Shown: positions 51,250 through 62,435 of the stretch, in pieces | Layout of the letters: every line of letters begins with the position of its first letter | Numbering within the stretch: position 1 is the first letter of the stretch | From: Paracentrotus lividus | Taxonomy: Eukaryota; Echinodermata; Echinoidea; Camarodonta; Echinidae | Length of the DNA: 64,000 nt | Reading direction: 5' to 3' | NCBI GenBank assembly: GCA_940671915.1 | Contig: CALNVZ010000174.1 | Location: 22,374,977-22,438,976, forward strand | Notes under the pieces: model-generated | Told to the model about the DNA's origin: nothing | What the model saw: only the letters and a program-made list of their open reading frames with translations | The model's database searches: none | Program-made: the position numbers and the translations under genes

Positions 51250-53645
51250 AGTTAAAAAGCGATTTTTTTTTTTTTTTTCATTTCTTTTTAAAGTAATATC
51301 TGCAGACAACTCTTACATTATAATTACATTGATCATAATAGCTCAGGCCTAATTCTTATACCGCCTATTATTTATCTTTCTGCCCCTCAAAATAACAATG
51401 ATGACTTAATTTGAAATTTATAAATAAATGCACATTATTGACGAATATTGTCATCTGGTTACCTTATTGTTAACCTTTCTGCCCCCTCCAAAAAGAAAAT
51501 AATGATGATTTAATTTTTTTAATTCTTTCTCTTTTATTTCATAAAGCAAATTTCTAATCATTACCCAAATGCCATTAAAAAGGTTTTTTTCAAATAAAGA
51601 AATAAAGATGCGTTTTGTAATGGCCTACACACCTTATTAGAACTACAGGCTACAAAATTGGAATTTATTTATTTATTAAAGTAGCACTTTTAATTTAAAT
51701 ATTGTGCATTTATTAATTTGTACAATTTCATCTATTCATGGCCTTGATCTTTCTCTTAGTATAAAGTAATATTTTAGTATAAACAAGTAAAGAACTAGAT
51801 CACATCATCTTTTTCGTTGATACAAACACAGTCAACATACTTAATCATGCATTTATTACATTTTTGACATTTATTACATTTTGAGCGGTAAGAACCAATG
51901 GTTAGTTGACACATGACATACTATAACGTTTCAAGTAACTGGAACCAATACATGTATTACCAATGTTAATTTTTTTTGTGAGAGAAAAAATGTCAATGTA
52001 TGTATATAAAAATGATGTCATTGGTATTGATTTCCGCAAAAAAAAAAACAAAAAAAAAACGAAATGGACGAGGCATCTCACACGGCGTCTCGAATTGATA
52101 AAATTATGTCGCTCCACTCAATAAAGATAAAGAGAGGAATAACAAATAATGGAATAGCCCAATACAGTTTCCAGTTTCCACTCACGGAAAGAAAGTCGCT
52201 ATTTCGATCGGTAGTCGTTACGGTTCATAAAGAAATGAATTAAGTAAAGAGTGACATAGAAGCACTTAAGAGAAATAGACAAAGATATACAAAGGGAAAG
52301 CAGAGACAGTGAAAATAGACAAGGGGTTAAAAGTAAAATGTGGAGAAGCTGTGAGATAAGAATACAGATAGAGAGAGAAAAAGGGGGAGGGGCTCCTCTG
52401 CGGACAACTGCTCACGGGGTCAACAATGTCTTCGCATTTTGCAATGACACAATATTTTTAATAACATAATTTGCCTGAAGCAATTAGTTACATGAACATA
52501 TATGTCTGATAACCAGATAAAAATGCGTAAAAAGAGAGGCAGTTACACGAATAGAGAAAAAGAAGGGAAAGGAGACAAAGAGGACGACAAAAAGAACAGG
52601 AAAGGAAAATGGTGCAGAACGAGGGCGTGTTTTTAATGGAACATTGATTTTTTTTCATGAGATTAGGGTCATGAATGAGGGCATCATTATGAGGAGATAA
52701 TGATCATGTCGTTAACATGTCATGAAAGCGTGCTTTCATTTGATCTCACCGCTTAGTTCTGATATCAATCGCTTATCCCGCCAAACTTTGGAGACAGGTT
52801 AACAACTTGGGAGGAGCAACGCGTTCATATTTTTTTAAACGATAAAATAACATTACCCCCTGTCAACATAATGCTATATTCATATTATAAAAAACAAACA
52901 AACAAACAAACAAGTTCGCTTTATACAAATGACTTTATTCGTTATTTCAATATTAGTGTTTTTTTTGTTTTTTTTTTAATTCGTTTATTCATTCAAATTC
53001 AAATTGGTTAAAAACCAACATATGTACATGTATATACAATGCAAACGATAGCGTAAAATAATACAAAATAACATCATATTATAAGTAAAATAAACATTGC
53101 CTTGATTAAATATTATCAATGAATGAAAGAGAACTTGAAAAAAAAGTGAGAAAATAATGTCAGAATAAGAATAATGTCATCAGGTTTTCCAGCAAAACAT
53201 TAAATACTCCTGAAGAAATTTACTCGATGCGATGTTTCATTACTTGCAATGTGACATAGAGAATATCTTGCCACGCTAACCCTTTTCTAAATTTAATTAT
53301 TTTGTATTCTTCGTGAATCGAGCGTTACAGGTGCATAGATATATATATATTTTAAATATACACTCTATTTTTAACTTTTCTCCTTTTTTTTATTTTTTTA
53401 TTTATTTTTTAATCTCTCTTACAAAATCTCTCAACTATCAGAATAAACAAATCTAGACACTTTATTAACAATAATAATGATGTATCATCCAGTATGTCGT
53501 AGTTGCTATAAACATTAGCAACAATGTAGCTTTAAAGGCAACGGTACATGTAGGTCACTGTTTCAAAATTTGAACGATGTTTACAGAAAGGCTTTATTCA
53601 GATTCCATATGACCAAGGCTTAGAACTATAGTCGTTCACTTACCC
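51250..53645. other. Intergenic DNA, mostly featureless
   Basis: Includes purine-rich sequence (52210-52620). ATTCAAATTCAAATTGG near 52994 could be the 3' tail of a minus-strand LINE, but no coding remnant supports this. Confidence 0.4.
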
Positions 53646-53649
53646 ATAA

Positions 53650-54487
53650 AGGGCCTGTCCCACACAAGGCGATCGTTGTGGCGACAACCTACGAACTACC
53701 TGTCGCCACCATTCGCAGGTCCAATCGCCTTTAAAATCGTGAATTATCGCGTCTATCGCCTAAAGAGACGAAGCAAAATTCAGTTCGTCGTTGGATTTTC
53801 AACAAGTTTAACAATAGCCGGCGTCAGTTAGGTTGACGTCAATGATCGTAGCCTGTCTTCTCTTGTCGCGACAATTTGCTTTCGTAGATTGTCGCCAGAT
53901 AGAACATGTTTAGCAGAGCAGAACGGCGGCCAGTTGTAGGTTGTCGCGCTCCATGCGTACGTTGCACGCATCACTGAACCTAACAGCCAGTGAAATTTGA
54001 GCCGCTACGGCCTTTGTCGCCACCAACATTCACCAAAATCAGGATCGGCCTCCCATTCAGATACTGTACAGTCGCCGCTGATTTTTGAAATTTTCCAAAT
54101 TCATTCACGACCCAAATTATGATGCGCGACTGAGAGGACTAGCACGAACCTAAAGGCGACAGGCCGCCATCAGGTAGAAAACACTCGATCGCCTGTGTCA
54201 GTCGCAAGGATCGCCACAGTGCGCAAGTTTATATTTTGGCTGATTTTAAGCTGCGACAAGAGAAGTCGAGCCGCGAGATGCGCGGAGGTCGAGACTATTG
54301 TATTATCGGATACCACCTATTGTTAGCCTATTGTTTGCGTGGAAACAAGTCGTTGTCGTAGCCTATCGTAGACGGAGTCGTAGATACGCATGTGATCTTC
54401 GGTCACCTACGATTCTGACACGATTCTGGCAGGTTCTAACATGCATTGGTTGTCGCCACAACGATCGCCTTCTGTGGGACAGGCCCT
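53650..54487. mobile_element. Young GC-rich DNA transposon relic with 40-bp inverted repeats
   Basis: The 40-base termini (AGGGCCTGTCCCACA...GTGGCGACAACC) differ at a single position between the ends. Right flank TTAA (54488-54491), left flank ATAA (one mismatch). The interior is far more GC-rich than its surroundings and full of TGTCGC/GCGACA words. 838 bp, no transposase frame. Confidence 0.85.
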
Positions 54488-54491
54488 TTAA

Positions 54492-54692
54492 GCATTCCTG
54501 TTCGATAGGAAGCGATCGGAGTGGCGACAACTGGCGAGCGTCAAAATCGTAGGAGACCGCCTCAAAAGCGCCGAGCGGGATTTTGGTGCGCCTCCTTCGG
54601 CGACAGAGGCGACAATAATTCACGAGAGTCGATCGGCTCCATGTCTTATGGCGACAGCAACAACCAACAATCATATCTCAATTTACACTGTT
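54492..54692. other. GC-rich segment resembling the adjacent transposon
   Basis: Carries GGCGACAACTGGCGAGCG, GGCGACAGAGGCGACAA and similar words like those in 53650-54487, but no terminal repeat. Possibly an older partial copy next to which the intact one inserted. Confidence 0.4.
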
Positions 54693-55690
54693 CGTCATAA
54701 AGGTGGAATATTTTTTTTCTGGCTCAAGCGACATTATGTTACTCCGGTTTTAATTTCTTATATGTGTTTGTCACCGCTTTCACTTTCCGGGATCCTGGCT
54801 ATATCTTGGACGTTCTCTCAACCCTTCCCGGGGATTTTTCTGCCAAAAAGTTTGTCACCCCCCGAAGATGGCCATTTTCGTCGTTTTTTTTTTCTTTCTT
54901 GTTTTGAGGGCCCTTTTTTTGTTTACACGACCCACCAAGGCCCCCTCAGTCGTACCCTAGGGAAACACGTATGAGGTTTAGATTTGGTATTGTTCTTTAA
55001 GTACAATCTAGTTTTATGCTTAAGGGCTTGACTCTCTTGTCTAGGGGAGGGGTCAAAAATTATTTTGATTGGGATTCAACATTGATTTTATTCCTTTTTA
55101 CACCTTGGAAATTTCTATCTCCCCTAAATTGGATTGTAAAATCTCAACCAAACATAAATCAAAATAAAGTATTATATATAATTACCATTTACAACCCTGA
55201 CATCACGGCTGAACAAAAATTAAGGGAAAATGAAGATAATTAAGGGTTAAAGGTTGTTTTTTTAGTTCTTTTGTTTTCAGCATAAAGATGGAATAAAATA
55301 TTCTGAATGTTTACTAGACTCACGTTTTACTTCAACCCCTCCCCTAGACAAGAGACCCAAGCCTGTCCCCATAAATCTAGAATTAACATAAAGAACAATA
55401 TAAACAATGCACCTCAGACGCGTTTCCTTGGGGTAGGACAGAGGGGGGCTTGATCGGCCGGGAAAACAAAAAAGGGCCCCAAAATGAGAAGAAAAAAAAT
55501 GACAAAAATGGGCATCATGGGGGTTGACAAAACTTTTTTGGAAAAAAAATCCACGTGAAGGGTTGGGAGAATGCCCAAGATATAGCCAGGTTCCCGAAAA
55601 GTAAAAGCAGTGACACACATATTCAAGAAATTAAAGCCGGAGCAAAATCATGTAGCTATAGGGGCAAAAAAATATTCCACCTTTATGACG
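54693..55690. mobile_element. Foldback element of about 1 kb
   Basis: The left arm from CGTCATAAAGGTGGAATATT (54693) is inverted at the right end (AATATTCCACCTTTATGACG, ending 55690). Pairing continues through CTGGCTATATCTTGG / CCAAGATATAGCCAGG and CTTGTCTAGGGGAGGGG / CCCCTCCCCTAGACAAG. Arms are about 360 bp at roughly 75-80% identity, with a unique loop of about 265 bp. Confidence 0.8.
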
Positions 55691-55694
55691 GACT

Positions 55695-57340
55695 ATTTCT
55701 ACATATTCCTTCTCTCGTTCTCTGTGCCATTCTCATGACTTTTCTTGTAATATTTCTGCCCATTGTTGCCGATAAATGATAACCTTAACTTTATTTTAGT
55801 GAATAATTCATCAGTTCCTCCGATGGAGATTTTATAAACTCAGTTGAAATTTCTTCTCAAGATATCGAGTGCATCTTGGAACAAAAATACTCCATCCTCC
55901 GCTGTTCTTTATGGGGCCTATAGATTGATCGATTCGTCAAGTTCAAAACAAGTTTTGTGAAGAGAAAGGGCTGATTATTCTGAAAAAGGGGTGATTTAAA
56001 GCGTCATTACTTTTCTTAAGGGCCATAAGCTTCTGGACAACTTATTGACTATTTTTGTATGTAAGCTAATGGGGGTATCGATTTGGAAATTCCAAATGGT
56101 TCAAGAAGAGTGCAGAAATAATAAACAAAATACAATTTTTCAGGAACTACTTTTTTCTTCAAATATCAAGGCTGATAATTGTGCGTAATACGCACTTTTT
56201 TAAATGTTTATGTCCATTTGTATGGTTAATTTAATCCGGGGCTGCGTGAATCGAGGTGACGATGTTCCCGTGATAACAATCTTTCACTGTGCAACACGAC
56301 ATGGGTATTTTCACTTCCAAAATATTCGAGTTCGATAGTGATCGGAGGAATTCCTACAAGGATAGTGTAAATACTGGTCTTACAATTTTTAGTACAAACT
56401 CTCCATTTCCGGGTCACCTTCAATGAGGAACCTTCTACTCGCAAATATTTCTTGATACTCATAGTAAAGTTAATCCTTTCTTTGTCTACTTTTTTCTCAG
56501 AAATCGATCGTTCGATCAGGCAAGTTCAAAGCCTTGATCCGATTACAAAAGAGATTGGTTTAAAGCACCATTAATTTCCAAAGGACTCTATGTATAGAAC
56601 GTTCCCCATAATTACGCAACTGCAAAGGATTGGGTGACTTAAGATGGATTATATATAAGTAGCGACATGCATTTAAACTAGCATTTATCAGTTGGCCATT
56701 TCATTCTGTAGATGTATTAATTGGTAACCGAGACAATCAAAAGACGCATCAGGGACGGCCACCTGTCACCAAAACAAGTGCTTTATTCTGATCCGTCTCT
56801 CAGAGATGGAGTCAAACTACTCAAACTTCATGTATAATCACGACTTTGCATTAATCACTCTCAGAAGAAAGAATGCGAAAAAATGGGTTTGACGACACAT
56901 TGTTTGCTTCGTTTCGCGTTGTTTTGTTTTGTTTTATTTTGGGTTGTGTTGTTGTTGGTGGTGTGTTTTTTGTTTGTGGGGCGGGGGTGGCTCCAAACAT
57001 TTCGTTTTAAGCACAAAACTATGGACTCGCAGTTATTTACAGCGCATCTTTAAATGTTTGGTAACCTTTGCTTTATTGTTTAAGAGCACATAATGATTTG
57101 AAAACATCAGAAATGCTGAAGTATTTTGTTGATGTATCTTGAATGACGTTATTTATCGAATGAAGTTTGCAACATAGATACTCACGTAATTCTAATATTA
57201 AATCATTGTAATATAAAACCATAATTTTTTATTATCTCACTTTTCTTGAATTCTAATTTAGCAATTTACTACTAAATGAATAAAATTATCATGATTATTA
57301 TCTTCCGGGAAACAATTTGAGATGGCAGTAATTTTAAGAA
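55695..57340. other. Intergenic DNA, no clear feature
   Basis: A weak direct similarity exists between 55927-56015 and 56505-56580 (AAGTTCAAA, GGTTTAAAGC.CATTA), too diverged to call. G-rich GTGTTTTTTG tract near 56960. Confidence 0.4.
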
Positions 57341-57349
57341 AATACAAAA

Positions 57350-57999
57350 CTGTCGTTGAAAAAATACTCAGTAGGCCTAGATCGATCATGGATATTTTTC
57401 AAAATCACTATGTGCTCTTTAACAATAAAGCAGGCCTTAGTTTGTCTACTTAATGAACAGTTAATGATTCAATAAATATCTAGTCAACCGCCAATCCCGC
57501 TGGGAGTTTTTAACCAAAAAGCATGAAAAGGCGTTAATCCTATCGATTGGACACAACCAGGTCAGGTATATGCTCAATCATTATTACGAACGTGAAGTTT
57601 ATCAAAGTGAGACATTGGCGAAGGCGTCATTCCAGTTTAGTCCACAAATACAAGGAATCTCAAACGGTAATTACTATTATAGCACATTAGCTGGGCATGA
57701 ATGTCTTTAAGGAGGTATTATTTCGCTGTCAATTTGGCACCGCTGAGTACTTATTTTTTACTACAGTATTTCGAGTACATGGCAGGGAACTTGAGGGAAG
57801 AAATTACAGACCAGTAAATAAAAACTGCTATACGGTAGATCGATCATGTGTGTACATGATTGTATATCTCTTGTCTACTTAATCCGCAGTTTACTGATAC
57901 TATAAAATGTGTAATCAAGCATCTATCCCACTGGGAATTTTTAGACAAAATGCATGAAGACGCCAGGTCCTCGATTCTATCGATCGAACAGGACCTGGT

Positions 58000-58000
<1 letters not shown>
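57350..58000 (+). repeat. Diverged direct duplication, spacing about 440-460 bp
   Basis: AGATCGATCATG, TTGTCTACTTAAT..CAGTT, ATC.ATCCC.CTGGGA.TTTTTA, A.CAAA..GCATGAA and CTATCGAT occur in the same order at 57378-57550 and 57836-57985. Confidence 0.65.

Positions 58001-58074
<74 letters not shown>
57963..58074 (+). repeat. Hairpin followed by poly-A of 70
   Basis: CCAGGTCC...GGACCTGG stem at 57963-57998, then A70 at 58005-58074 and A-rich CAAAA repeats to about 58125. The poly-A could be a retroposition scar, but no target duplication is seen. Confidence 0.6.
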
Positions 58075-58075
<1 letters not shown>

Positions 58076-58129
58076 AATAAAAAAATAGAACAAAACAAAA
58101 CAAAAACAAAAACAAACAAAAAAAAGTTA

Positions 58130-59800
58130 AGTCCTCATTTGAGAAATGGTTGCTCTTTGTGAATAATAAATAATACATAACTATCTTTATCATACAAAGG
58201 CTGTCATCTAAAAGCTGGTGATAGCGAAATTGTTCTTCTTATAATGATTACACGTGTCAAGTCAAACCATGCTTCGTTTAAAAAATAAAAATAAAAAAAG
58301 GATGCAGTTGGGCATACGATACAATAAAACGATTACACGCAGGGGCACTTCAAGTTTGACGATGTTCAAATTTTATTTGTCCATGTATATACTCTTCTCC
58401 AAAATGTCATCATACACTGTCATATTTAGTACTCCACAATGGACAGCTCTAAAAAAAAACCAAACAAACAAACAAACAAGATTCAAGATTTGTAGTTTAC
58501 GGGATAATTTTGATGTCATGTGGTTTCGGATTAAAACCTCAGACCAAGTGAAATGGTAGACAAATTAAAAGTAGTGCGTTGTTATGGAGCAAAGGATCTC
58601 ACTTCTTAATTTATTCGTTCTGGAGCTATTATCTTCATAACACATTCGCTCAGATGTCCACGCTAGAACATCCGCACGATCAATAATCGCCTCTTTCATG
58701 TCAAAACCATGAGAATCAGATGGTAAAAACGCCATTGTGCGGCCCCGTGAGAGTGGGTGAGCTTTAACATGACTATTGTGTAGTCCATTTTAGGATTAAG
58801 TAAACACTGATCTCTTAAGTGGATGGAGTCGATCGAACACCAGTCGATTAAACAGCCCCCTCTTCCAGCATCCCAATGTGAATGGTACTCTAACACCGCT
58901 TTGCAGATTCCTTAATCCAAACGCGTACTGGAATTTAAAGAATCAGTTTCAAGATTTGGTGGATTGTAGGACAATATAAATAAGCAACACGGTGAACTGT
59001 TGGCTGTTCGATATTAGACCCAATAATCTTAACTGATATTGGTATTATTAGCGTCATTATGTTAAATTGACAATGAGTGAATGCTATCATGAAGGAAATG
59101 GCGGATCTTGATTATCTTGATATTCTGTCTTAATCTTGAAGCCATTTTTCGTGCGCAGGAAACAGTTTCTGCGTGGAATGACTCTCTTATACGACTTTGC
59201 ATTCAGGAGAACGTATCGCTATTCGACGACATAAAAAACAAGTTTGCAGTTGCCTGCTTCAGAGTCTTTTACATTTGATTTAAAATATGAACGAGTGATT
59301 GACATACTCAGTAGATGCCTTGCGTCGATACATTAGCTTGGATGCATGTATATTTGAATACGGTTGCGTTTTTACCGTCCGGATTACATTGGATATACAC
59401 AAATCAAGAGCAAGATTGTTTGGTGAGTACATATTGAAATAAGAAATATAGAAAAGTATAACAAGAATTTTTAACGAAAACAATAGTGCATTTCAATATT
59501 TGAATTTCATTCATAGACTTTTTCAAATGAATAAAAATGACAAATAAAAAGTAGGAATATAAAAATGTAAATGTAAATATGTTCTGGCCGGTTACTACCA
59601 TATTAGGGGTTCATCTAAAAAATATTTATGCTCTTATTAAGGATGTTATATTTTAACATACAACCTGAAGATAATTGTGAAGAAACGTGGTGAATAATAA
59701 ACTAGGCCCTACATATAATATACAAACCTATAGACTGAGAACATAAAAACTATTAAAGTCAGAGAGATATTTGTGAAAGTTAATTCTAAGGTTACCACCA
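58130..59800. other. Intergenic DNA, no feature recognised
   Basis: AT-rich, short frames only. Confidence 0.45.
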
Positions 59801-59804
59801 CAGT

Positions 59805-59990
59805 AGCGGATCCAGGATTTTGAAATACGGGGAGGGGGGGGGGGGCTCATCCCGAAAATTTGAATGAAAAAAGTAGGGGCGCAGGCGAAAATTTTCCGAT
59901 TTTAACATGCAGTCAATGAGTGGTTTTCAAATTATACAGAGGGGCGCGCGTCACCTGTGCCCTGTCTAGATTCACCAGTGCTATACCATT
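59805..59990. mobile_element. Degenerate G/C-tract repeat
   Basis: AGCGGATCCAGGATTTTGAAA, a G tract at 59831-59844, AACATGCAGTCAATGAGTGG, GGGGCGCGCG. Shares blocks with 47045-47250 (inverted) and the GATCCAGG start with 32195. Confidence 0.55.
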
Positions 59991-60603
59991 ATAAATACGT
60001 GAACAACAAAACTGAAAACCATATTTTTTCTTCTTTCAGAGTAACTTTAAAACTTGTGATTATTTGATAATTCCATTTATAACGGGGATATGGTCAGGGA
60101 TCTACGTTATGACATGAAATTTTTAAGAGACCCATTATCTTAACTTTGATCTTAATCTATTCACATAAAAAAAACACACTAATAAATGTATGGATACATT
60201 GTGCATGTAACGTGTAATACAGATGATTAATTTAGTACTTTTGTCTGTTTCGTATTTAATGCCAGGCATATGTCGTACTCTAACTTACATGTACATGTAT
60301 TTATAAGATATTATTTGGAGGAAGGCCAGATTGATTGTAAAATAAAAAGAAGACCTTCTTTACTGATCTCTTCATAAATAATGTACCATGTACGTTTAAC
60401 GATCAGAGAGGTACCGCGTGGTTTCTCTTTGTATTATTAATCTAGTCAAGGATGAATTTTGTCTCAATCGCCAATGATTGATAATATTTCACAGCAAGAA
60501 TGACCTTGCATGAATTTTGAATAAGTTTTCTGATACAATGAAACATAAGTATAGTTTACTGTATGCGTTTCGCTTGCGTGGGGATCTCGGTGCACTTATA
60601 GTA

Positions 60604-62431
60604 GGGGAGACCGGGGATGGACGTTACAAAATTCACATTTTGGGCCAGATATTTCTAATGAAAGTACTCACACACTCCATTTTGGGTCTGTAGTACCTAT
60701 GAGTACAAGATTGAGGCACTAAACTGAAAACATGTAAACACTAATTACTACAGGCTTAATTAATGAAGACATTTTTGTAAACAACCTATCCCGTCATGAT
60801 ACGGGGTTAAGTTGTTACACCCATACGGGGTAGATTGTTACAGGTATGTAAACATACGGGTAAGTTGACAATGTGTAAATCTCTTATAGGGTACATGCAG
60901 GTAATATGGGCCCCTAAGCTCATTTGCCTAATTTGCATAAATTACGAAATGACACACAGTGTAATCTTTGTTTTATATGAATCAATAACTGCTCTAACTT
61001 TTATTGTGAAGAAAAACAATTATCACCAACCCCCCTGTCTGCAATATTCAAATGTTGACGTCATTACCAAAGTGCCCATATTACCTGCATGTGCATGTAA
61101 TATGGGCACATGTATTTAATGTATGTTTTAGAAACTACAATGACTCTACCATGTCTGGTATTTGCTTAAAATGTTGAAAATCATTAACTTTAAGATATAA
61201 TTTGAAATTATAAGACCCTTCAGTAAATCCTTTGACTATATTTCATTGTTATTTATTTTATATATTATTTCTTTTTTAATATACTTTAAATGTTATTTTC
61301 ATCATACAAGTCAATATAGGCCTACAATAAGTTATTTATATTAATCATATACTGTGAATATACCCCCAAAAATCGTAGCAAAGAGATTGATGCCTCATCC
61401 CAATACTAAGTACCAGAATCACTTCCGCCATTTTGGATGTCCCATATTACCTGCACTAATGTTGCTGTTTCAGGCAAGCATTCAATGCCACATTGCACCC
61501 CTTCACTAAAACAAATTGACCTGTACACGCTAGTATGATCAAAATGAAACTATAAGCTTACTAAATATTCAAAACAATTGAGGCTACCCCCTCAAACACT
61601 CTTGCACCATCACATTCCGTGAAATATCAAATTTTACATCAGGGTAAAAAAATGCCGTAAGTTTTACCTACCTTGTTGGTTTTCAGCAATTTTCTCAGAG
61701 AAATTTCGGCATCAGATACTCTCACGACGATATATTTTCGTATACAGTTCATATGAACAACATTATGGTGCTCACACCGGTCACCGCTCACCGGTCGACG
61801 GTCACGACATGATTCGCTTCAGGTGGCCCATATTACCTGCTGGCCCATATTACCTGCATGTACCCTACCATACTTTTGTTTCAACTTTCCAGTTTCTTGG
61901 TATCGTTAACTGTAGATCAAGTAGAGCTCTAGAATAAACTAAAGTAATAATAGAAATATCAAAATATTAACACCAGAAAATTGAAACAAAATTACTTTAC
62001 ATGTGTAATGTAATTGGGGTAGGTTGTTACATCGACATGGGGTAGGTTGTTGTAACAACCTACCCCATGGGTGATTTTACACATAAAATCAACTGTAGCA
62101 AAGCCATTAGGCAGAATTACAGGGCATGGCTCAGGGGTATATTTGTGACATACATATTCACAATACCAGACTATCACCATGTGCCTTCAGTTGCAAGAAC
62201 TATTACAAATTTTAATTTTTGTCAAAAATTCACTTGGAACTGTAAAAAATGGTTTGTGTTGATTTACTTTTTAATAAAACAACGGAGAAACCTCACGACC
62301 GGCAGTTCATCACAGCTATGTGTAGGCTGTATGTAGATGCCAGTTAGCACGAACTCTCTTGTTCCAACTTACATGTAGCACACTGAGAACTGTAACAACT
62401 GACCCGTGTAACTTCCATCCCCGGTCTCCCC
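60604..62431. mobile_element. GGGGAGACC-ended DNA element containing a nested element
   Basis: Termini GGGGAGACCGGGGATGGA and TCCATCCCCGGTCTCCCC, flanked by TA (60602-60603, 62432-62433). Subterminal GGGGTAGATTGTTAC / GGGGTAGGTTGTTAC words recur at 60825 and 62017-62066, the last as a palindrome (GGTAGGTTGTT GTAACAACCTACC). Without the nested copy at 60889-61865 it is about 850 bp. No transposase. Confidence 0.85.
60889..61865. mobile_element. GGGTAC-ended DNA element, copy 2, inside another element
   Basis: Full-length 977-bp relative of 49829-51245 with the same TIR (GGGTACATGCAGG), TA on both sides (60887-60888, 61866-61867), and internal GTAATATGGGC repeats. Uninterrupted, so it gives the empty site for 50187-50644. 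Confidence 0.88.
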
Positions 62432-62435
62432 TACT

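Noticed and set aside
52979-53060. 3' end of a minus-strand LINE suggested by ATTCAAATTCAAATTGG
   Set aside because: No reverse transcriptase remnant or second diagnostic motif nearby; simple AT-rich sequence could give the same words.
55927-56580. Possible direct duplication (AAGTTCAAA, GGTTTAAAGC blocks)
   Set aside because: Shared blocks are short and spacing is inconsistent; below what can be defended by eye.
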